Assembly: GCA_946413265.1 (NCBI GenBank)
Contig: CAMKJU010000002.1
Span: 44,332 to 108,331 of the forward strand
DNA length: 64,000 bases
Direction of reading: 5' to 3'
Source: an uncultured Lentisphaerota bacterium
Lineage (GTDB): Bacteria; Verrucomicrobiota; Kiritimatiellia; RFP12; UBA1067
The notes under the pieces are model-generated. The model saw nothing but the letters and a program-made list of their open reading frames with translations, did not search any database and was not told the origin of the DNA. This document shows positions 17,653-26,078 of the stretch, piece after piece (positions within the stretch are counted from its first letter, which is position 1; each line of letters opens with the position of its first letter). Both the position numbers and the translations under genes were made by a program.

Positions 17653-18217
17653 CGGCTTTCTTCGCCTTTTCTTTCCGCTTAGCGGGATCAACGCCCATGG
17701 ACTTGAGAATGTCGTCCGTAACGTCGTAGGACTCCTTGACAAACGCAAGTAGCGTTCCGTCAGCGATGAAGTCGTAGCCGTTCTTCTTCGCGTATGCTCT
17801 GATCTTCTCACGGATGTCGTCGGTCTCAAGCTTGATGAGACGCGACTCCAGGTCGCTCAGATCGCCCTGGAAACGCGACGCCATCTGGCGCATTTCCTGC
17901 TGTCCACTGAGGAAACGCTGCTGGATGCTCTCTAGTTTCTTCTGGGCCTCTGCGCGCGCAGAAGTGGAGAGCATCGGGTTCTGGAGGTCGCCCTGGGCCT
18001 TCTTGCCCTCCTCGGCGATCTCCTTCAACTCGTCCTGCTTCGCGTCTAGCTTTGCCTTGTAGTCGCTGTCGGTCGTCTTGACGAGCGCGCGGTTCTTCTC
18101 GTGGTCAGGGTGGAGCCGCACGAGATCCACCATGTTCACCGTACCGACCTTCATCTCGGCCACTGCCGTCATCATAGCGGCCATCGCCGCCAGCATCATG
18201 ATCTTCTTCATTTTCAT
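17639..18217 (-). CDS. skp: OmpH/Skp-family periplasmic chaperone
   Basis: A 192-residue protein with an N-terminal signal peptide (KKIMMLAAMAAMMTAVA) and the family start VGTVNMVDLVRLHPD. A long charged coiled coil (residues ~45-140) forms the tentacles, and it ends FIADGTLLAFVKESYDVTDDIL. Skp trimers carry unfolded outer-membrane proteins to BamA. It lies 23 bases after bamA and overlaps lpxD. Confidence 0.92.
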   Translation of the reverse strand: MKMKKIMMLAAMAAMMTAVAEMKVGTVNMVDLVRLHPDHEKNRALVKTTDSDYKAKLDAKQDELKEIAEEGKKAQGDLQNPMLSTSARAEAQKKLESIQQRFLSGQQEMRQMASRFQGDLSDLESRLIKLETDDIREKIRAYAKKNGYDFIADGTLLAFVKESYDVTDDILKSMGVDPAKRKEKAKKADAGK

Positions 18218-18240
18218 TTCCTCACTTTCAACCTTTCAAC

Positions 18241-20610
18241 TTAGAAATCGTACCCAATCGTGAACGAGAACACCTTTTCGTCAACGTCCTCGTCCGGATC
18301 GACGACCGGCACGGCGAAGTCGAGTCGGATCGGGAACTGCGGAAGGTCAAGGCGGAGACCGAGACCAACGGACCAGCAGAACCAGTCGGTGTCGAGGTCG
18401 AACTCGTCTTCACCGACGCTGCCGAGGTCGGTGAACGCGGCGATGCGGATCATCTTCACGACAGGGACGGAGTACTCCATCGTGGCACACCAGCTCGTCT
18501 GGCCACCCCAAGGCACGTAGTGTCCGTGCTTGTTCTCGCGAGAGTAGACGCGCGGGGCGATTTCGCGGAAGTCAACGCCGCGGATGGAGCGCGAGCCGCC
18601 GAGGAAGAGCCTGTCGTAGATCGGCAGACCGCCGCTGAAGTCGTCGAGCGTCTCGCCGCGGAGCCCCCACTGTAGCACGTGCCCCCACTTCTTGATGACC
18701 GTCAAGTAGTGGCGGTAGCGGAAGCCGGTGCGCCAGTACGAGTTGTCGCCGCCAACGATGTCGCCGTGGATGTTGAAGAGATAGCCCTTCTTCGGGAAAA
18801 GGAATTCATCGCGCGTATCGTTGCGCCAGAAGACGACGAACGGGATTTCCCAGCTGTCGCCGTACTTGTCCTCCTCCTCGCGCAGGAGACGGCGCGGCTC
18901 GTCGTCGTGCGGATGCTCGTAGAGCAGGTCCTTCTCGACATCTTCCATCTGGATGAACTCGGCCGCGATGGACACGCCGAAGCGTCCGAATGGCTTCCAG
19001 CCGGGCCAGAACTGGACAGGATAGCTGAGCGATGCCTCAACGCCGCTGCGGACAACGTCGTAGTCGTCGAACCAGCGCTGGCGGCGATAGCCCGTGACGG
19101 TGAATTCGAGGTGGCGGTCAAACAGCCACGGCTCGGTGACGGACGCCTCGTAGGTCTGGATGCGCGGGCCGGCCTGCACGAGGATGCGGCCCTTCTGCCC
19201 GCCGCCGCGGAAACGCCAGGGGTTGAAGAGGTCGAAGTTGTTTTCATGGATCTCAACCTGACCGAACACCGAATCTTCGGAACCGGCGCCAATGCCGACC
19301 ATGAAACCGCCGGTTGTCTGTTCCTCAACCTCGAACACGAGGTCGCGCTCCTCAGGACTGCCGTTCTTGGACTCTCCGCCATCAACCTTCTCGAGGGAGT
19401 ACTGAACGCGCTTGAAGTAGTGCAGATTTTCAAGGCGGTGCTTTGAGCGCTCGGCGAGATTCGCCAGCATGGGATCGCCCGGCGAGAGACTGATCTCACG
19501 ACGGATCACCTTGTCCTTCGTATAGTCGTTGCCGCGGATGAGTACCTTGCGGATCACCACGGGCACACCCTCCTCGACGACGAACACGAGGTCTACCGTG
19601 TCGCCATATTCTTCCGTGGGGATTCGGCGCACGGTGACATGCGTATCCGCGAGCGCCTTCTCGCCCGACCCGCAGTACACCTCAATTGCGTGCGCCGCGT
19701 CGGCCAAGGCCTTGGCGCTTGCGATGTCGCCCGTCTTGAGGTCCTTCACGGCTCCGAGAACGGCATCTGCGGGATACTGCTTCACGCCGGTGATCGACAT
19801 GTTCCCCACCTTGTAGCGAGTGCCCTCGACAATGGTAAACACGCGGTCGATCTTGTTGGAGACGCCCTCCACGGGGACGGCCTCGGGAAGCGATACCGAG
19901 ACATCGAGATAACCGAGGTTGCGGTAGTGGTCGGCGATCTTGTCGCGCGCTTCGGCGAGTTCCTGAGGCGTTGCGGGGGTGTCGATGAACCAGCCGATAG
20001 GGTTCCACCACGGGTACTGCTCGATGCTCTCGTTAAGTTCGCCCTCCTCGACGCCCTCAATGCCCTTGTACGTGAACTTGCGCATCTTGACGCGCGGCCC
20101 CTCTTCAATCTCCATCGTGATTCTGACGGCGTTCGGAGAGCCTTCCACTGGCTCGACGCGGGGCGTCACGCGAACATCCTGGAAGAACTTCCGAAGGTAG
20201 GCGTCGCGGATGCGTCCGGCGGCGGCGGCGATCTCGGCCTCGCCGTACGGGTAGCCGTCGCGCAGCTCGGAGAGGTTGGTGATCTTGCCCACGCCCCAGT
20301 AGTCGTTGCCCTTAACGTTGAGCGGGCCCTGGAAACGCTTCTTGCGCGTCACGACGTAGACCACCGACACTCCGTCGGCGGCCTGGCTGGCCTTGACGGT
20401 GATGTCCTCGAACTCGTTCGTGTCGCGCAGCGTGCGCACGTCCCGCGCGCACTGCTGCGGGTCGTACTCGTCGCCGGCCTTCACCATGCAGCGGGCGAGA
20501 ACGTCGCCCGTGTCCTCGCCGCCGTCCGCCAGCTTCACGGAAACGGACGACACCTTCGCGGCGTGTGCCGCACACGCGGCCATCACCATGCAGAGCAGCA
20601 GTTTCTTCAT
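18241..20610 (-). CDS. bamA: Outer-membrane protein assembly factor BamA (Omp85)
   Basis: A 789-residue Omp85 protein. A signal peptide (MKKLLLCMVMAACAAHA) precedes five POTRA domains (residues ~20-420). The 16-strand barrel carries the diagnostic VRGF-like loop 6 as GSRSIRGVDFREI, and it ends with an aromatic residue (FTIGYDF), the usual outer-membrane signature. BamA inserts beta-barrel proteins into the outer membrane. The ATG at 20608-20610 is selected because it gives the signal peptide; an upstream in-frame ATG would add 51 uncleaved residues overlapping glgP. Confidence 0.95.
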   Translation of the reverse strand: MKKLLLCMVMAACAAHAAKVSSVSVKLADGGEDTGDVLARCMVKAGDEYDPQQCARDVRTLRDTNEFEDITVKASQAADGVSVVYVVTRKKRFQGPLNVKGNDYWGVGKITNLSELRDGYPYGEAEIAAAAGRIRDAYLRKFFQDVRVTPRVEPVEGSPNAVRITMEIEEGPRVKMRKFTYKGIEGVEEGELNESIEQYPWWNPIGWFIDTPATPQELAEARDKIADHYRNLGYLDVSVSLPEAVPVEGVSNKIDRVFTIVEGTRYKVGNMSITGVKQYPADAVLGAVKDLKTGDIASAKALADAAHAIEVYCGSGEKALADTHVTVRRIPTEEYGDTVDLVFVVEEGVPVVIRKVLIRGNDYTKDKVIRREISLSPGDPMLANLAERSKHRLENLHYFKRVQYSLEKVDGGESKNGSPEERDLVFEVEEQTTGGFMVGIGAGSEDSVFGQVEIHENNFDLFNPWRFRGGGQKGRILVQAGPRIQTYEASVTEPWLFDRHLEFTVTGYRRQRWFDDYDVVRSGVEASLSYPVQFWPGWKPFGRFGVSIAAEFIQMEDVEKDLLYEHPHDDEPRRLLREEEDKYGDSWEIPFVVFWRNDTRDEFLFPKKGYLFNIHGDIVGGDNSYWRTGFRYRHYLTVIKKWGHVLQWGLRGETLDDFSGGLPIYDRLFLGGSRSIRGVDFREIAPRVYSRENKHGHYVPWGGQTSWCATMEYSVPVVKMIRIAAFTDLGSVGEDEFDLDTDWFCWSVGLGLRLDLPQFPIRLDFAVPVVDPDEDVDEKVFSFTIGYDF

Positions 20611-20645
20611 TTGGTTACCCTTTTGCCTTGTTGACGTTAGTTGGT

Positions 20646-23120
20646 TCAGTTCCCGAAATTCACTGGCTCGACGTGCCAGATGTCGCGCGCGTATTCCGAC
20701 ACGGCGCGGTCGCTCGAGAAGCGTCCGGAGCGGGCGATGTTGACGAGCGACATCGTGTTCCACTTCGCCGGATCGCGGTACGTCGCGTCCACGCGGTCCT
20801 GCGCCTCGCAGTAGCTGCGCAGGTCGGCGAGGAGCATGTAGTAGTCGTTGTAGTCCAGCAACGCGCGGATGATCGGGTCGAAGAGGCCCGGCTGGAGCAC
20901 GGAGAACGCGTTGCGGCGGATCATGTCGAGCGCCAGGCGGATCTCCGGGTCGGAGCGGTACGTATCGCGCGAGTTGTAGGACGGACGGAGCCGGGCGACA
21001 TCCTCGGTGCGGAGTCCGAAGAGGAACATGTTGTCATCGCCGACCTCCTCGTTGATCTCCACGTTCGCGCCGTCGTACGTGCCGAGCGTGAGCGCGCCGT
21101 TGATCATGAACTTCATGTTGCCGGTGCCGCTGGCCTCCGTGCCGGCGAGCGAAATCTGCTCGCTCAGTTCGGCCGCAGGCATGATCTTCTCGGCGAGCGA
21201 CACGCGGTAGTCCGGCAGGAAGGCGACGGTGAGCTTGCCGCGCGTGCGCGGGTTGCCGTTCACGACGCCGGCGATGCCGTGGATGAGACGGATGATGAGC
21301 TTCGCCATGTAGTAGCCCGGCGCGGCCTTGGCCGCGAAGATGAACGCACGCGGCACGGGGTCGTAGGACGGGTCGTTGAGGAGGCGGTTGTAGAAGATGA
21401 TGATGTAGAGCGCGAGCAGGAGCTGGCGCTTGTACTCGTGGAGGCGCTTCACCTGCACGTCGAAGATCGCGGCGGGGTCGAGTTTCGCGCCGACCGTGTG
21501 CGCCACGTAGTTGGAGAGGACGCGCTTGTTCGAGAGCTTGATCCGCGTGAGGCAGTCGAGGAACGCCGAGTCCTGCGCGTACGTCTCAAGTTTTTTCAGC
21601 TCGTCGAGGTGCGTGATCCAGCCGTCGCCGATCTTGTCGGTGATGAGCTGCGCGAGCGCAGGGTTGGCCTTGAGCAGCCAGCGGCGCGGCGTGATGCCGT
21701 TCGTCACGTTGTGGAAGTGGTCGGGCAGGAGCTCGTAGAAGTCCTTGAAGAGGGAGTCCTTGAGAATCTGCGTGTGGAGCTGCGCCACGCCGTTCACGCT
21801 GGAGGAGCCGATGATGGCGAGGTTGGCCATGCGCACGTAGCGCTCGCCGCCCTCGTCGATGAGGCTCATGCGCGAAAGACGTTCCTGGTCGCCGGGGAAC
21901 AGCGCGGAGATCTGGCGCAGGAAGCGTCCGTTGATCTCGTAGATGATCTGGAGGTGGCGCGGGAGGAGCCGCTCCATCATCGAGACGGGCCACTTCTCGA
22001 GCGCCTCGGGAAGAATCGTGTGGTTCGTGTAGCCGGTCGTGCGGCACGTGATGTCCCAGGCCTGCTCCCATTCCACGCCCTCCTCGTCCACCAGCACGCG
22101 CATGAGCTCGGGAATGACGAGCGCGGGATGCGTCTCGTTCAGGTGGATGAACGCCTTTTCCGGCAGAAGGGACCAGTCGGCGGAGCCGTTGTCCTCCCTG
22201 AAGCGGCGCAGGATGTCCGCGAGCGAGCAGCGCGTGAAGAAGTATTGCTGCCGGAGGCGCAGTTCCTTGCCGGCCATCGTGTTGTCGTTCGGATAGAGGA
22301 CCTTCGTGAGGTTTTCGGCGAGCACCTTCGTCTCGACCGCCTCCACGTAGGAACCCTTGTTGAAGTCTGCGAGGTCGAACTCGTCCACCGCCTTCGCGCT
22401 CCAGAGGCGGAGCGTGTTCACGGCGTGCGCGTAGCCGACGATCGGGAGATCGTAGGGGACGCCCTGCACCTGCTCGGCGCCCTTCCACACCCACTTCGGC
22501 TTTCCGCCGTCCTCCACGTACTCCACGCGACCGCCGAACTGGACGACCTGCGCGTACTCGGGACGCGCGAACTCCCACGGATAGCCGTCCTTGAGCCAGT
22601 GGTCCGGCTCCTCAACCTGCTGTCCGTCCACGATGCGCTGGCGGAAGATGCCGTAGTCGTACCGAAGGCCGTAGCCCATGCCGGCGAGGTCGAGGGTGGA
22701 CATCGAGTCGAGGAAGCACGCCGCAAGCCGTCCGAGGCCGCCGTTGCCAAGTCCGGCGTCCACCTCGAAATCGCGCAGCGAGTTCCAGTTGATTCCGTAT
22801 TCCTTCAGCGCCTCGGTGCACTCGCGGTCGAGCTTGAGGTTGATGACGTTGTTGCCGAGCAGACGCCCGATGAGGAATTCAAGCGAAAGGTAGTAGACGC
22901 GCCGCTCGTTCTGGCGATGGTAACGCTCCTGCGTCTCCATCCAGCGCTCGACGAGCCGGTCGCGCACCGCGTAGGCGAACGCCGTGTACTGGTCGCGCGG
23001 CGTGGATTTTCCGTCGTATTTCGCCAGTGTATAGCGCAAATGCCATGCAAAGTCCTCTTTCAGGCCCTGCACGGTGTTGACGACCCTGCGGTCGCCCGTC
23101 TTGCCGTTTTCCATCTCCAT
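20646..23120 (-). CDS. glgP: Glycogen/starch phosphorylase
   Basis: An 824-residue GT35 phosphorylase that releases glucose-1-phosphate from glycogen. All core motifs are present: DAGLGNGGLGRLAACFLDSM, NVTNGITPRRWL, VKRLHEYKRQ and the PLP-lysine segment EASGTGNMKFMINGAL. The size is typical. Two ATGs are possible (23120 and 23114); the second has better spacing from AGAAGGA. An extended -10 TTTTGGTAAAAT lies at 23149-23160. Confidence 0.95.
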   Translation of the reverse strand: MEMENGKTGDRRVVNTVQGLKEDFAWHLRYTLAKYDGKSTPRDQYTAFAYAVRDRLVERWMETQERYHRQNERRVYYLSLEFLIGRLLGNNVINLKLDRECTEALKEYGINWNSLRDFEVDAGLGNGGLGRLAACFLDSMSTLDLAGMGYGLRYDYGIFRQRIVDGQQVEEPDHWLKDGYPWEFARPEYAQVVQFGGRVEYVEDGGKPKWVWKGAEQVQGVPYDLPIVGYAHAVNTLRLWSAKAVDEFDLADFNKGSYVEAVETKVLAENLTKVLYPNDNTMAGKELRLRQQYFFTRCSLADILRRFREDNGSADWSLLPEKAFIHLNETHPALVIPELMRVLVDEEGVEWEQAWDITCRTTGYTNHTILPEALEKWPVSMMERLLPRHLQIIYEINGRFLRQISALFPGDQERLSRMSLIDEGGERYVRMANLAIIGSSSVNGVAQLHTQILKDSLFKDFYELLPDHFHNVTNGITPRRWLLKANPALAQLITDKIGDGWITHLDELKKLETYAQDSAFLDCLTRIKLSNKRVLSNYVAHTVGAKLDPAAIFDVQVKRLHEYKRQLLLALYIIIFYNRLLNDPSYDPVPRAFIFAAKAAPGYYMAKLIIRLIHGIAGVVNGNPRTRGKLTVAFLPDYRVSLAEKIMPAAELSEQISLAGTEASGTGNMKFMINGALTLGTYDGANVEINEEVGDDNMFLFGLRTEDVARLRPSYNSRDTYRSDPEIRLALDMIRRNAFSVLQPGLFDPIIRALLDYNDYYMLLADLRSYCEAQDRVDATYRDPAKWNTMSLVNIARSGRFSSDRAVSEYARDIWHVEPVNFGN

Positions 23121-23148
23121 GTTCCTTCTATTCCGTAGAGAGACGAGT

Positions 23149-23160
23149 ATTTTACCAAAA
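23149..23160 (-). promoter_or_regulatory. Extended -10 promoter of glgP
   Basis: TTTTGGTAAAAT on the minus strand, 29 bases before the first possible ATG. It fits the shared T-x-TG-n-TAnnnT pattern. Confidence 0.55.
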
Positions 23161-23301
23161 TTTTACCCCCAAATCAATGCGAGAATGGTAATGGGTTAGT
23201 GGGTTGCGCGGCGTTGCCGCTCACCGCAACAAAGTATCTCCTTTTTAAGAGGCGAGTCACGCCATGGAACTTTCCGGTCTAGTACGATCCGCCGCTTCCC
23301 G

Positions 23302-23470
23302 TTATTTGAACCAGTCCGTGTGCTTGCCGGCGATCGTGATCGTATTGTGCATGTCGCGGATGATGAAGTTCGTCGATTCCACGTAGTGGCTCCTCTCGTT
23401 CATGCACGCTGTTGACGATTGGCTGGGGGATGTTATTGTTCCCCACTCCTGTGATTACTGATCGACCCAT
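23302..23470 (-). pseudogene. Broken small gene directly after the MMPL exporter
   Basis: An ATG at 23468-23470 with a strong ribosome site (GAGGAG) starts three bases after the MMPL stop and reads MGRSVITGVGNNN. After about 22 codons the genome-like codon usage (G/C at third positions) moves to the next frame, which reads YVESTNFIIRDMHNTITIAG and stops at 23302-23304. One or more frameshifts or deletions would explain this. MGR-SVITGVG resembles the first strand of a beta-ketoacyl synthase, a gene expected here in aryl-polyene clusters, but 13 residues are too few to prove it. The rest of 23121-23301 shows no gene. Confidence 0.45.
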
Positions 23471-23472
23471 TT

Positions 23473-25626
23473 CTATTCTCCTCTGGATGCATTTGAGTTG
23501 TTGGTTCTACCCTGTTTACCCGCTTCGGGGGAAGAAGTTACACGCCGACGACGGGAAAACTCGTCGCCTGAGTATAAATATGCGAAAAACAGACCGAACG
23601 CGAGCGTCACCCCCATTCCGCGCGTGACTGGGAACTCCGTAAACGCAAGCATTCCAAAACCCGCAAGCGAAGAGAGGAATGAATAAAGAACCGTGCGCCG
23701 CGTCTCCGGCACGGGCTTGGAACGGTGGAAGATCACGTAGTCGAGACCCAGCCCCGCCATCACGAAGAAACAAAGGAGAGTGAAGCACGTAAGCGGAATG
23801 CCCAGCCAGCCCAACATCCCCATCGTGCAGAGGACCGCACCACCGACGCCGCTCATGTAATCGAAGAACTTTTTGCGGAAAAACACAATGAGAAGCACCG
23901 CAAGCGCCGCAAGCGAAATGTAGAACAACTTTCCCGCCGAAATGAAAAGCCTAGCGAACATCTTCTTCGCCGCCTGACGCGGATCAAGCACCACCACGCG
24001 CGTATCGGCGCTCTGGAACCCCTCGGGACACGGCACCACGATCTCATTGCCGCGCGGTGAAAACGAGCGCACGACCTTCTTCAGCGACTCGTCCTCCACG
24101 TTAGCCGCGTCGAGAAAACCTCTCGTATCCTCCTGGGGCATCTTCAACCCCGTCAACTCCGTGTAAGTCTTCCCCTCGCTCTCTTTCAGCTTTTCCACGA
24201 GCACGACGTTCTCGCTCTGACGCCTCAGCGACGGAATCACGGCGGAAAGCCCCCTCAACCCCACAGCCTCTTCAATCTCAAGGGACTCCTGCAGCGTCTT
24301 CCCCTTGATGCACGCGAACTTCCCGCCGCCCATCGGATTCAACTCGAAGAGCCGCTTCTCCCCTTCCGCCAGGAACTTGCCGGGACTATAGAACGCCGAC
24401 GGTTCAAACGAGACCTTCACGCGACATATCCCGCACATCGCCGCAATCACCAAGAGCCCCACCCCAATTGCAAAGATGTTTCCGGTAGGGCGGTCGCCCC
24501 GCGACCGCCGCGTGATATCGTCCCCACCGGTAGGGCGGTCGCCCCGCGACCGCCGCCACGCGAGCGCACACAGATATGCCCCCGCAAGACCCGCCATCGT
24601 GAAGAGCGCCATCTGGCGCATGGCGGAAATGTCCGCAAAGAGTAGCGGCGCGAAGCAGGCAAGCGACGTGGCGAGTGACTGCGTAAGCGGCCTGAGCACC
24701 TTCCCCGCCCCGCCTGCGGAACGTGAATGGTACACATAGTCCACGGCAAGGCCGATGAGCGTCACGCCGAAGACGAACGTGATCACGTGCGGACACGGGA
24801 AGAATGCGAAGAGCGCGCCTGTGGCCACGAAAAACGCCACGCCCACCGTGACGAGCAGTTGCGGCACGAACCGCCACGAACTGAAGAGCATCCATCCGAG
24901 CAGCGCCACCAGAACGACCGATATCACGGAAAGGAGGTTGATTTCACGTTTCGCGCTGGATGTGGAACGCGCGGTGTGGAACACCGGTCCGCAGCACCAT
25001 ATCTTCGCGAAGCCGGCGGCGAAGGAGCCGTTGATGCGCTCTGCGCCCTGCATGATCTCCTCCGCCTTTTCAAGCGAGAGGTCGCCGCACTGCATAAGCA
25101 GGAAGTGTCGGTCGCCGCGTTCGCAAACCGGATATCCGTCCTTGAGCGACCAGCCGGGGGCGAGGTTCGACTGCATGGACATCGCATAGTCCATGGCGAG
25201 CAGGAACGGATCGTCCTTAACGGAAAAGAGCGGCGGCACCGGTCCGAAGAGGCGTGCGGCGGAGGCGTTGGCCACGTCCTTGAACTTGCCTGCGCGGAGC
25301 AGCTCGCGCGTTTCGGCGGAGACGAGTCCGCGCGTGCGCGGGGCGAGATAGCGCAGCGTCTTCTGAAAATCGACTGCTGTGTTGAGTTTGAATTGCTCGG
25401 ATAGGACATTTGCCACTTTTACGAGCTGTTCCTCGTCGCCGCCTTCGAGAAGCAACTGTCCCTGTCTGGCGCGGCCGGCCGCCAGTTCCATCAGTGAACC
25501 GCTGTGCTCCGTCTCGACAAGCGCAAGTACGTCCGTCTCAACGCGCAGGCCCTCGCATACGCGCCATGCGAGCGCGGCCCCCGCAAGCGCGATGAGAACC
25601 GCAAGGACTATGCGCGCCGTCTTCAC
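23473..25626 (-). CDS. MMPL/RND-family lipid exporter of aryl-polyene cluster type
   Basis: A 717-residue inner-membrane protein with two repeats of a large periplasmic loop plus 5-6 helices. Helix 1 is residues 5-22; helices follow the first loop (LLSVISVVLVALLGWMLF), with GVTLIGLAVDYVYH in the first half and GLGLDYVIFHRS in the second, the RND proton-relay region. Exporters of this type sit next to LolA-like proteins in aryl-polyene and flexirubin clusters. Two tandem REP-like elements are translated as RRSRGDRPTG, twice, at residues ~357-381, in a loop between helices. It overlaps the LolA-like gene by four bases. Confidence 0.85.
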   Translation of the reverse strand: MKTARIVLAVLIALAGAALAWRVCEGLRVETDVLALVETEHSGSLMELAAGRARQGQLLLEGGDEEQLVKVANVLSEQFKLNTAVDFQKTLRYLAPRTRGLVSAETRELLRAGKFKDVANASAARLFGPVPPLFSVKDDPFLLAMDYAMSMQSNLAPGWSLKDGYPVCERGDRHFLLMQCGDLSLEKAEEIMQGAERINGSFAAGFAKIWCCGPVFHTARSTSSAKREINLLSVISVVLVALLGWMLFSSWRFVPQLLVTVGVAFFVATGALFAFFPCPHVITFVFGVTLIGLAVDYVYHSRSAGGAGKVLRPLTQSLATSLACFAPLLFADISAMRQMALFTMAGLAGAYLCALAWRRSRGDRPTGGDDITRRSRGDRPTGNIFAIGVGLLVIAAMCGICRVKVSFEPSAFYSPGKFLAEGEKRLFELNPMGGGKFACIKGKTLQESLEIEEAVGLRGLSAVIPSLRRQSENVVLVEKLKESEGKTYTELTGLKMPQEDTRGFLDAANVEDESLKKVVRSFSPRGNEIVVPCPEGFQSADTRVVVLDPRQAAKKMFARLFISAGKLFYISLAALAVLLIVFFRKKFFDYMSGVGGAVLCTMGMLGWLGIPLTCFTLLCFFVMAGLGLDYVIFHRSKPVPETRRTVLYSFLSSLAGFGMLAFTEFPVTRGMGVTLAFGLFFAYLYSGDEFSRRRRVTSSPEAGKQGRTNNSNASRGE
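24484..24555 (+). repeat. Tandem pair of REP-like elements inside the MMPL gene
   Basis: Two identical copies (24484-24510 and 24529-24555) of GGTAGGG followed by CGGTCGCC-CCG-CGACCGCCG arms, 45 bp apart and in frame, giving a duplicated 10-residue insertion. Confidence 0.9.
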
Positions 25627-26078
25627 CGCTTCATCTCGATGTCGAGGCGGTCGCCGTTCTTGAACTCGACCGTCACCTTGTTTGGGAATCCGACCTGCGG
25701 CTCGCTCTTCACGCCCTTCACGAATTCCTTCACTTCCTTGATCTCGAATATCTTCGCGATTTCATCCACGTTGCTTTTGAGATTGCGCGTGGTGGTCTTT
25801 CCGTTCACCGTAATCGCGTAGTTCGTGGGCGTTGCGGTGAACGTGGAGGGAAGCGGCTTCAGGGTGCGCCATTCGAAGAGACGCCCCTTCTCGAAGCGGA
25901 ACGTGCCGGTGGACGTGATCGTCACGTCAACGTCCGCCAGTGTCTTGCGCTGGATGAACGTGCCGGACGCGGTTTCCGGCAAGGCCGCGTCTGAGGCGGG
26001 CGTAACGGCAACCGTTCCGCCCACCGCTCCGCAAAGAACCGCCAGCGCGGCTAGAAACACAGTACTCCGCTTGCACAT
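25623..26078 (-). CDS. LolA-like outer-membrane lipoprotein carrier-related protein
   Basis: A 151-residue secreted protein: signal peptide at residues 1-25, then SGTFIQRKTLADVDVTITSTG and FRFEKGRLFEWRTLKPLPST, the LolA-type strand pattern seen in aryl-polyene clusters. It would shuttle a lipid-like product through the periplasm together with the MMPL exporter. It is shorter than canonical LolA (about 180-200). The first ATG overlaps the ligase gene by 28 bases. Confidence 0.75.
   Translation of the reverse strand: MCKRSTVFLAALAVLCGAVGGTVAVTPASDAALPETASGTFIQRKTLADVDVTITSTGTFRFEKGRLFEWRTLKPLPSTFTATPTNYAITVNGKTTTRNLKSNVDEIAKIFEIKEVKEFVKGVKSEPQVGFPNKVTVEFKNGDRLDIEMKR

Noticed and set aside
20565..23138. 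857-codon plus-strand frame opposite glycogen phosphorylase
   Set aside because: A mirror of GC-rich codons of glgP, whose motifs are unambiguous; no ribosome site or domain.
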